Source of the DNA: Gammaproteobacteria bacterium
GTDB lineage: Bacteria > Pseudomonadota > Gammaproteobacteria > Competibacterales > Competibacteraceae
Direction of reading: 5' to 3'
DNA length: 64,000 bases
Assembly: GCA_024235095.1 (NCBI GenBank)
Contig: JACKNC010000001.1
Span: 2,422,501-2,486,500, forward strand
Positions within the stretch are counted from its first letter, which is position 1; every line of letters starts with the position of its first letter. Made by a program: the position numbers and the translations under genes. Of this stretch, positions 57,901-64,000 are shown piece after piece. The notes beneath the pieces are model-generated. The model did no database searches, was not told the DNA's origin, and worked only from the letters and a program-made list of their open reading frames with translations.

Positions 57901-58639
57901 CCATCATGCCTGGACCAATCGCTGGCGGGACTGGCATCCCATGGAAAAGGGGTTACCAGCGCTCGGTTTGTTGACGTTAACCTTGGTGTTGCCGCCTTTG
58001 ACCACCGCGCCGCTCGTGTTGGCGAGCGCGACGTTGATAACTGTGTATGGCGCTGGAATTCCCTGGAAAACCCTGCTAAGCGTTTTGGCTGCGCCCGCGA
58101 CCTTTTTGTTGGCGGGCATCCCGTTTCTAGCGATCTCAATGGATTTCACTGCTGGTATTGACCTGACGCTTTCACTCGAAGGATTGCAGTTGGCGTTGAC
58201 GACGGTCATCCGTGCGCTGGCGGCGATGAGCTGCCTGGCTTTTCTGATTTTGACCACGCCGCTGACCGATGAGGTGCTCCTGTTGCGGCGCGTGGGCGTC
58301 CCCGCTGGAATGATTGAGCTGATCCTGTTGATGTACCGACTGATCTTCGTATTTGCCGAACGGGCTTTAACCGGTCGCCAGGCCCAAGCGGGGCGACTGG
58401 GTTATTCGCGCCTGGATCGGTCGGTGCGCTCCTTGGGTTTGTTAGGAGGCAATTTGTTCCAGCGGGCGCTGGACCAGGCGCGCCGCCTGGAGATTGGTCT
58501 GATGGCTCGTGGCTATACCGGCGAACTGTGCGTGTTGTCGCCACCATGGGAATTATCACGGTGGCGGCTGGCGGTGGGGATCGCGGGAATCAGCCTGATT
58601 GGTCTGGTCAGCAGTGGGCTGGCGCGCAGTCTGTCATGA
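57887..58639 (+). CDS. cbiQ: Cobalt ECF transporter transmembrane subunit CbiQ
   Basis: 250-residue T-component. Five or so membrane spans are followed by the cytoplasmic coupling region with the two Ala-Arg-Gly-type helices (ERALTGRQAQAGRLGY and LEIGLMARGYTGEL). The ATG overlaps the cbiN end by 14 bases. It links the ATPase CbiO to CbiM. Confidence 0.93.
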   Translation: MRAIDHHAWTNRWRDWHPMEKGLPALGLLTLTLVLPPLTTAPLVLASATLITVYGAGIPWKTLLSVLAAPATFLLAGIPFLAISMDFTAGIDLTLSLEGLQLALTTVIRALAAMSCLAFLILTTPLTDEVLLLRRVGVPAGMIELILLMYRLIFVFAERALTGRQAQAGRLGYSRLDRSVRSLGLLGGNLFQRALDQARRLEIGLMARGYTGELCVLSPPWELSRWRLAVGIAGISLIGLVSSGLARSLS

Positions 58640-59478
58640 AGGAGCCTTTACTGGCGGTTCATGGGTTGGAGTATGTTTACCCAGGCGGCGTGGCCGCGTT
58701 GCGCGGTCTCGATCTGCGTATTGAGCGAGGCCGAAAGCTGGCGATTCTGGGCGCGAATGGATCCGGTAAAACCACCCTCCTATTGCACCTCAATGGTCTG
58801 TGCAAACCGACCCGGGGAGAAATCCGCCTGGAGGGCCAACCCGTCGGCTACAGTCACCGAGCGCTCAACGACTGGCGGCGTCAGGTGGGATTGATCCTGC
58901 AAGAGCCGGACGATCAGTTATTTGCCGCGACAGTCCGCCAGGATGTGTCATTTGGACCGCTGAATCTGGGATTATCCAACAACGAAGCGGGCGAGCGGGT
59001 GCAAGAAGCGTTGCAGGCGCTGCGCATCGCGCATCTGGCCGATCGGGCGACGCACACCCTCAGCTTCGGCCAAAAGAAACGGGTGGCGATCGCGGGGGTG
59101 TTGGCGATGCGTCCGGAGATTCTGGTGCTGGACGAACCGACCGCTGGCCTTGATTCTCATGGCGTGACCCATCTGCTGGGCGCTTTGCAACAGTTGCATG
59201 AGTCCGGCGCTACTCTGGTCTTCTCGACGCATGATGTGGAGCTTGCTTACACGTGGGCGGATCACGTTGCCGTTTTCTATGACGGCGTCGTACTGCGCCA
59301 GGGAGAGACCGCCACGGTGTTGAGTGATCGGGATGTGTTGCGCCAGGCGCGATTGCGTCCCCCGTTGCTGTTGGAAGTCGCCGAAGCGCTGGGTGTGAAA
59401 GTCTCCGCGGGATCGCTATCCCGCTCCCGCGAGGCGCTGCTGGCGCTACTTCGGGAGCGACTCGCCGGTCAGGATTGA
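58636..59478 (+). CDS. cbiO: Cobalt ECF transporter ATP-binding subunit CbiO
   Basis: 280-residue ABC ATPase: Walker A GANGSGKTT, the Q-loop region LILQEPDDQLFAATVRQDVSFGP typical of CbiO/EcfA, signature LSFGQKKRV, Walker B ILVLDEPTAGLD and H-loop STHDVE. The ATG overlaps the cbiQ stop (ATGA). The 3' end overlaps the convergent PdxA-family gene by 33 bases, so the two transcripts are antisense there. Confidence 0.94.
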   Translation: MKEPLLAVHGLEYVYPGGVAALRGLDLRIERGRKLAILGANGSGKTTLLLHLNGLCKPTRGEIRLEGQPVGYSHRALNDWRRQVGLILQEPDDQLFAATVRQDVSFGPLNLGLSNNEAGERVQEALQALRIAHLADRATHTLSFGQKKRVAIAGVLAMRPEILVLDEPTAGLDSHGVTHLLGALQQLHESGATLVFSTHDVELAYTWADHVAVFYDGVVLRQGETATVLSDRDVLRQARLRPPLLLEVAEALGVKVSAGSLSRSREALLALLRERLAGQD

Positions 59479-60552
59479 GTGGCTGCTGGCATCTTTCTGA
59501 TGCGTCGCAATGCTGGCCTCAGCTATCGATCGATGCCGATAGTCCAGCGCATAGACTCCCGCCAATCGAATTGCTTCCACCATACTTAATGGGTTAGCCT
59601 GGCCAGAGCCAGCCAGGTCGAAAGCGGTGCCGTGATCCACCGAAGTACGGATAAAGGGCAGGCCAATGGTGATCGCAATAGTGCGATAAAAATCCACCAT
59701 TTTGGTCGCAATATGGCCCTGATCGTGATAGAGGGACAGCACCGCGTCGAATGCGCCCTGGCGGGCGAGATGAAACACGGAATCGGCGGCGATGGGACCG
59801 GCGACATCAAGACCCAGGGCGCGAGCTTCAGTAATGGTGGGCTCCAGAACCTGCATTTCCTCATGGCCAAACAGACCATGTTCTCCACAGTGGGGATTGA
59901 GTCCAGCCACCGCCAGTCGGGTCCGGGACAGGCCCAGCGCCTTCAAGGCGTCGGTGCAGCGCTGCAGATAATCCAGAACCCGTTTACGAGTGATCAGTTT
60001 GATGGCTTCAGCGAGGGAAACATGCCGGCTCAGGAAGAAGACTTTCAGGTCAAGCACCTGGAATAGCGTCAGCGGATCGGCAACCCCAGTCAGACGGCCC
60101 AGCAATTCGGTATGGCCGATATCCTGGATGCCGGCGGCTTTCAGAGCTTCCTTGTTGATCGGAGGAGTAGCCAACGCATCCACTTGTCCGGTTTGGCAAA
60201 AAGTCACCGCTTTCTCGATGAACTGATAGGCTGCGCGACCGGCTTCCGCCTGCGCTCGACCGAATGGCACCCATTTGGCGTCAATATTGGCCAGATCGAT
60301 CAGATCGATGCCGCCCGGTTGATAGCGGCCCTCGGCAGGTTCAGTGATTACACGAATGTCCAGATGATTGAGACCAGTGACTTTGAGCGCTCGTCGCAGG
60401 GCGCTGATTTCTCCGATCACCAATGGCCGCGCGGTTTCATAAATCGCGGGTTGCGCCAGCGCCATGGCGACAATTTCCGGACCGACGCCAGCAATGTCGC
60501 CCAAGGGAATGCCGATAATGCTTCTACCTGTTTTCGTAGTGTCTTTTGCCAT
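59446..60552 (-). CDS. PdxA-family 4-hydroxythreonine-4-phosphate dehydrogenase-like protein
   Basis: 368-residue metal- and NAD-dependent dehydrogenase/decarboxylase. Family motifs: TPPINKEAL, DIGHTELLG (metal His), GLNPHCGE, SLYHDQGH (metal His) and LPFIRTSVDHGTAFDLAGSGQANP. It may act in pyridoxal phosphate synthesis. However, the IPLGDIAGVGPEIVAMAL opening is also like the PdxA2 group acting on 4-phosphoerythronate or phosphothreonate, so the substrate is uncertain. The ATG at 60552 follows GGTGAGGG. Confidence 0.86.
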   Translation of the reverse strand: MAKDTTKTGRSIIGIPLGDIAGVGPEIVAMALAQPAIYETARPLVIGEISALRRALKVTGLNHLDIRVITEPAEGRYQPGGIDLIDLANIDAKWVPFGRAQAEAGRAAYQFIEKAVTFCQTGQVDALATPPINKEALKAAGIQDIGHTELLGRLTGVADPLTLFQVLDLKVFFLSRHVSLAEAIKLITRKRVLDYLQRCTDALKALGLSRTRLAVAGLNPHCGEHGLFGHEEMQVLEPTITEARALGLDVAGPIAADSVFHLARQGAFDAVLSLYHDQGHIATKMVDFYRTIAITIGLPFIRTSVDHGTAFDLAGSGQANPLSMVEAIRLAGVYALDYRHRSIAEASIATHQKDASSHSILTGESLPK

Positions 60553-60692
60553 ACCCTCACCTAAATTCCAATCATCGAATTCGCTCTTCAAAATGCTTTG
60601 CGCAGAGTCAGGACAGACCATGCTTTCTGCTCAGGCGGTAACCCTCATGCTATACTGCTTTATCGCTTAATCCTTAAAATTTCTGTAATAAC

Positions 60693-61733
60693 GTGATTTT
60701 TAAGCACTTCCATCTCACTCCCCTGACCCGGCGCCGGCTGGCGCAATTTCAGGCCAATCGACGCGGCTGGTGGTCGTTGTGGCTGTTCCTGCTGTTGTTC
60801 GGATTGAGTCTGGGAGCGGAATTCATTGCGAATGACCGACCGTTGTTGATCAGTTACCAGGGGACGTTTTATGTCCCGATATTCAAAGATTATGCGGAAA
60901 CTGATTTTGGCGGCGTCTTTCCCAGCACTGCTAATTATCGCGATCCCTATCTGATCGAGTTGATTCACCAGGACGGCTGGATGCTCTGGCCACCTATCCG
61001 TTTTCATCATGACACCGTGAACTATGATTTGCCGGTTCCCGCGCCGGCGCCGCCTTCCACCGAGAACTGGCTTGGCACCGACGATCAGGGGCGTGATGTG
61101 CTGGCCCGGTTGATCTATGGCTTTCGCATCTCGGTGCTGTTTGGTTTGCTATTGACCCTGACTTCTTCCATCATCGGGGTCGCGGCGGGCGCAGTGCAAG
61201 GTTATTTTGGCGGGCGGATGGATCTGTTTTTCCAGCGCTTTCTGGAAATCTGGGGCGGGTTGCCGCAGTTGTTCATTCTGATCATCGTCTCCAGCGTCGT
61301 GATACCCGGCTTTTGGACCCTGCTGCTGGTGCTGATGCTGTTTAGTTGGACTTCGCTAGTCGGGGTGGTGCGGGCCGAGTTTCTGCGCGCCCGGAATTTT
61401 GATTATGTGCGCGCCGCCCGCGCTCTGGGTATGAGCGATAGACGGATCATGTTCAAGCATGTCTTGCCTAACGCGATGGTAGCGACGCTGACCTTCCTGC
61501 CGTTCATTCTGTCCGGCTCGATTGTCGCCCTGACGGCGCTGGATTTTCTGGGGTTGGGCCTGCCGCCTGGTTCAGCTTCGCTGGGTGATCTGCTGCGCCA
61601 GGGCAAGGACAATCTGCAGGCACCCTGGCTGGGTATTTCCGGGTTCGTAGTGGTGGCGCTAATGCTCAGTCTGCTGGTCTTCGTTGGGGAAGCGGTGCGG
61701 GATGCTTTCGATCCGCGCAAGAATCCCGTCTGA
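60693..61733 (+). CDS. yejE: YejE-like peptide ABC transporter permease
   Basis: 346-residue permease of the oligopeptide/microcin C type. An early span (about 27-46) is followed by a large periplasmic loop containing YAETDFGGVFPSTANYRDPYL, specific to YejE, then GTDDQGRDVLARLIYGFRISVLFG, and the coupling loop EFLRARNFDYVRAARALGMSDRRI. It starts with GTG. YejE normally works with YejA, YejB and YejF in one operon; none of them is beside it here (an antisense gene lies upstream, an unrelated gene downstream). Confidence 0.9.
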   Translation: MIFKHFHLTPLTRRRLAQFQANRRGWWSLWLFLLLFGLSLGAEFIANDRPLLISYQGTFYVPIFKDYAETDFGGVFPSTANYRDPYLIELIHQDGWMLWPPIRFHHDTVNYDLPVPAPAPPSTENWLGTDDQGRDVLARLIYGFRISVLFGLLLTLTSSIIGVAAGAVQGYFGGRMDLFFQRFLEIWGGLPQLFILIIVSSVVIPGFWTLLLVLMLFSWTSLVGVVRAEFLRARNFDYVRAARALGMSDRRIMFKHVLPNAMVATLTFLPFILSGSIVALTALDFLGLGLPPGSASLGDLLRQGKDNLQAPWLGISGFVVVALMLSLLVFVGEAVRDAFDPRKNPV

Positions 61734-61755
61734 TAGCTGGATGCTGGATCGGTCT

Positions 61756-62052
61756 TCAGACGAAAGTATCTATTACCTGGCCGACTGCATTGTTGGCGCT
61801 GACGATCCGCGCGTTGCCTTGCGCCCGATAAAGCGCTGCTTCCTGCTGCTCCAGCGCGGGTTTCTCCCATAAATTCTGCTGCGGCGCAGACGGTGTGGTC
61901 TGTATCTGCCGATCGCCGACGGGAGCCGTTGCTAACGCTGAGGCAAGAGGATGAACGGTTTCCCTGGCAATCCGCTGGGCGCTGCCATCCGTGCTCTTAA
62001 TGGCGCCCTTGATACTGCCAGCACCCATGTTTATCGCCGTGTTGATCATCAT
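61756..62052 (-). CDS. Small protein of unknown function, faint FlgE-like C-terminus
   Basis: 98-residue protein beginning MMINTAINMGAGSIKGAIKSTDGSAQRIARETV and ending EAALYRAQGNARIVSANNAVGQVIDTFV. The layout (helical start with a Gln-Arg-Ile-Ala turn, helical end with an N-A-R-I-V pattern) recalls the paired termini of flagellar rod and hook proteins, but the match is weak. A GGGAGG site 7 bases before the ATG at 62052 supports translation. It is convergent with yejE, with a gap of 22 bases. Confidence 0.6.
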   Translation of the reverse strand: MMINTAINMGAGSIKGAIKSTDGSAQRIARETVHPLASALATAPVGDRQIQTTPSAPQQNLWEKPALEQQEAALYRAQGNARIVSANNAVGQVIDTFV

Positions 62053-62328
62053 ATCGCGCCTCCCGCTACCCAAGCGCTTATTTAAATACAAGTAAAGTCG
62101 ATTTGTATTAAATGGCTTCAGCCTTTTCCCCCACCCCTCTCCTGCAAGCGGGCGAAAGGGGGTAAAAGGTTACTATAAATGCACATATTTAGTGCACATA
62201 ATGTAAGTAATTAGAAAAATTATTATGCTGACAGTTCCTTCAAATTCCTTCCCGCAAGCATCTTTACGAACCTTGAATTATGCTTAACCCTGTTGAATCA
62301 GCATTAAATCAGCCAGGATTGAACCACC
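62053..62328. other. Intergenic region with short dyads
   Basis: A 276-base gap with divergent promoters presumed for both neighbours. It contains a C-rich/G-rich interrupted dyad near 62125-62170 (CCCCCACCCC ... GGGGGTAAAAGG) and ATGTGC-type inverted units around 62178-62200. No gene is visible. The AGGATTG before 62329 serves the CBS gene. Confidence 0.45.
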
Positions 62329-62787
62329 ATGTATGAATTCCTGCAATATCGGGTCCAAGACGCTATGACCCCTGAACCCATTGCCATCAGCCCCAAGGCC
62401 AAGCTGCGCGAGGCCGAGACGTTGTTTGAAATCCATGATTTCAACGGTGTGCCTGTCGTGAATGAGCAACGGCATCTGATCGGCATTCTGACCAAGTTTG
62501 ACCTGTTGAAAGCGTTCAGTTTCGATTTCCATACTCTAATTCCGCACTACGACGAGATCATGGAGCAAACCATTGAAACGGTGATGACCCCCTATCCTGC
62601 CAGCGTGGAGCCGCAATTGCCGCTCAGTCGATTGCTGCAAAAACTGGTGGAGATGCGCGCTAAAAGTCTGCCGGTAGTCGATGAAGGTCGATTGGTGGGC
62701 ATGATTGCCCGCGAGGATGTGCTGAAGGCGCTGCGCCGCGCCGCCATCCAGCATGAAACGCCTACCCATGAGGAGTCACGGTCATGA
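62329..62787 (+). CDS. CBS-domain pair protein
   Basis: 152-residue protein made of two CBS motifs: about 8-62 (VQDAMTPEPIAISPKAKLREAETLFEIHDFNGVPVVNE) and about 85-140 (VMTPYPASVEPQLPLSRLLQKLVEMRAKSLPVVDEGRLVGMI). Such stand-alone pairs bind adenosine nucleotides and regulate partner enzymes. Its stop overlaps the deacetylase start (ATGA), so the two are co-translated and may work together. Confidence 0.9.
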   Translation: MYEFLQYRVQDAMTPEPIAISPKAKLREAETLFEIHDFNGVPVVNEQRHLIGILTKFDLLKAFSFDFHTLIPHYDEIMEQTIETVMTPYPASVEPQLPLSRLLQKLVEMRAKSLPVVDEGRLVGMIAREDVLKALRRAAIQHETPTHEESRS

Positions 62788-63722
62788 GCACGCTGCTCTA
62801 TACCCATCCGCTTTGTCTGGAACATGACGCGGGTTATGGCCATCCGGAATGTCCGGCCCGCCTGACCGCCATTCTTAATGAGTTGAAAACTGAGCCTTTC
62901 GCCACCCTGGAATGGCGGGAGGCTCCGGAAGCCAGTCTGGAGCAACTGAACCGGATTCACGCGCCCAAACATGTCGAACGCATCTTTGCCCGGGTTCCTC
63001 GGCATGGACATTACGCGATTGATGGCGACACGGTCATTTGTCCACAATCCGGCGAAGCGGCATTAAGAGCGGCGGGGGCAGTTTGTGCGGCGATTGACGC
63101 GGTGCTGAAGGGAGAAGCTGATAATGCCTTTTGCGCGATCCGTCCACCGGGCCATCATGCCGAGCCGCATCAGTCCATGGGTTTTTGTCTGTTTAACAAT
63201 GCGGCGATCGGCGCGGCTCATGCGCGAGCGGTTCACGATCTGGAACGGGTAGCGGTGATTGATTTTGATGTCCATCATGGCAATGGCACCCAGGCGGCTT
63301 TCGAGACGCAACGGGGCTATCTCTACATTTCCACCCACCAAGCGTATATCTATCCGGGTACGGGCCGTCGCGAGGAGCGCGGCATTGGCAACATTGTCAA
63401 TGTCCCTCTGCCCGCCAACAGTGGTTCAGCCGAATTGCGTCAGGCCTGGATTGAGGAGATTGAACCGGCTTTGCGCGCGTTTCAGCCGCAATTGATTCTG
63501 ATCTCGGCAGGTTTCGACGCGCATTATCTGGATCCGTTGGCAGGGCTGAATTTTTGTGAAGAGGACTATGACTGGTTAACCAGAGGGATTCTGGCGATTG
63601 CCCATGAGTATTGCGCGGGACGAGTCGTTTCGATGCTGGAGGGGGGATACAGCTTGCAGGCGCTGGCAGCGAGTGCGGCGGCGCATGTCAAGGCGTTAAT
63701 GGCTGGAGCCGGGGCGGTTTAG
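62784..63722 (+). CDS. Histone-deacetylase-family (acetylpolyamine/acetoin-type) hydrolase
   Basis: 312-residue zinc-dependent amidohydrolase of the arginase/deacetylase fold. Visible are HPECPARL near the start, IRPPGHHAEPHQSMGFCLFNNAAIGA with the two active-site His, the zinc site DFDVHHGNGTQ, and SAGFDAHYLDPLA with the third metal Asp. A C-terminal EGGYSLQAL is also typical. The natural substrate is unknown; acetylated polyamines or proteins are possible. It is coupled to the upstream CBS gene. Confidence 0.9.
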   Translation: MSTLLYTHPLCLEHDAGYGHPECPARLTAILNELKTEPFATLEWREAPEASLEQLNRIHAPKHVERIFARVPRHGHYAIDGDTVICPQSGEAALRAAGAVCAAIDAVLKGEADNAFCAIRPPGHHAEPHQSMGFCLFNNAAIGAAHARAVHDLERVAVIDFDVHHGNGTQAAFETQRGYLYISTHQAYIYPGTGRREERGIGNIVNVPLPANSGSAELRQAWIEEIEPALRAFQPQLILISAGFDAHYLDPLAGLNFCEEDYDWLTRGILAIAHEYCAGRVVSMLEGGYSLQALAASAAAHVKALMAGAGAV

Positions 63723-63774
63723 CCGTTCCTTTTAGATGCAGCGCTGATTTCACAGCAAGTAATTATAGAAAATT

Positions 63775-64000
63775 ATGATTAAAACTCAAGAATCTGTTTA
63801 TTGCTCTGCTGAACCGCTGAAACAGAAGCGCATCCGCCGATGGCTACCCGCTGGTTTATCGGTGACAGCGTTGGGACTGGTAACGCTCCTGGTAGTCCTA
63901 ACCTTCTTTTTCGAACTACGCTCCCAGACCATCTTGTTGACCGATACCCTGTTCTGGTGTCTGTTATTGACTATCCTGAGTTTATTGGTTGCCGCCTATC
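63775..64000 (+). CDS. N-terminal part of a membrane protein, cut by the window end
   Basis: The frame opens at an ATG at 63775 and stays open to the window end (75 codons). A basic start (KQKRIRRWLP) is followed by two hydrophobic spans (about residues 30-45 and 60-75) separated by ELRSQTILLTDT. Such a start suits a membrane sensor or transporter, but the family cannot be named. No strong ribosome-binding site is seen. Confidence 0.55.
   Translation, partial: MIKTQESVYCSAEPLKQKRIRRWLPAGLSVTALGLVTLLVVLTFFFELRSQTILLTDTLFWCLLLTILSLLVAAY

Overview
The window looks like a chromosomal segment of a GC-rich gammaproteobacterium. This is judged from the gene families present (YihY, HsdRMS, YejE, CbiMNQO, PdxA, NtrC- and ComF-type proteins) and a sigma-32 promoter of the enterobacterial type. 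A polymer-storing or wastewater-type lineage would fit the 3-hydroxypropionate-cycle genes, but the genus cannot be fixed from the sequence alone.

Layout. (1) 1-2 kb: 3' part of a 23S rRNA gene, a 5S rRNA gene and a terminator. (2) 2-9.5 kb: a YihY membrane protein; a 1423-residue TIR / degenerate CHAT-like / STAND ATPase / TPR protein that looks like an NLR-type immune sensor; a heat-shock hsp20 with a near-consensus sigma-32 promoter; and a lone cobJ. (3) 8.7-20.8 kb, minus strand: a type I restriction-modification operon in the order hsdM-hsdS-darT-darG-antitoxin-toxin-hsdR-YgjP-like peptidase. hsdR carries an in-frame ochre codon, hsdM carries a frameshift, and an IS630 copy sits exactly at the hsdM/hsdS junction. 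The embedded DarTG and AbrB/PIN toxin-antitoxin pairs are intact. (4) 20.8-22.8 kb and 35-39.3 kb, minus strand: two halves of what appears to be one operon for the second cycle of the 3-hydroxypropionate bicycle (two CaiB/BaiF CoA-transferases, Meh, a CitE-type lyase, Mct and a YdfG-type reductase). (5) 22.9-34.9 kb: an accessory island that splits this operon. It carries four insertion sequences of different families, a Uma2 nuclease, an AlbA/RecG-like protein, a large secreted dockerin protein and a small cohesin-like protein with a PEP-CTERM-type tail. The last two genes are each interrupted by a different IS. The 3' end of the lyase gene occurs three times as direct repeats around the island. 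(6) 39.3-46.5 kb: an ABC ATPase, an Xre regulator, and an AT-richer signalling block of two paralogous histidine kinases and one NtrC-type regulator. (7) 46.5-56.3 kb, minus strand: a FecR-TPR-outer-membrane barrel fusion, a DUF2126 protein, ComF, a hybrid kinase and a receiver protein. (8) 56.5-59.5 kb: a cobalamin riboswitch driving the cobalt ECF transporter cbiMNQO. (9) 59.4-64 kb: a PdxA-family dehydrogenase, an orphan YejE permease, a small unknown protein, a CBS protein overlapping a histone-deacetylase-family enzyme, and the start of a membrane protein cut by the window edge.

How the genes work together. The clearest pathway logic is the glyoxylate/propionyl-CoA co-assimilation operon and the B12-controlled cobalt uptake operon. 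The clearest evolutionary story is decay by insertion sequences and point mutation. It has struck the restriction system and the cohesin/dockerin pair, while the toxin-antitoxin modules inside the restriction operon have been spared.
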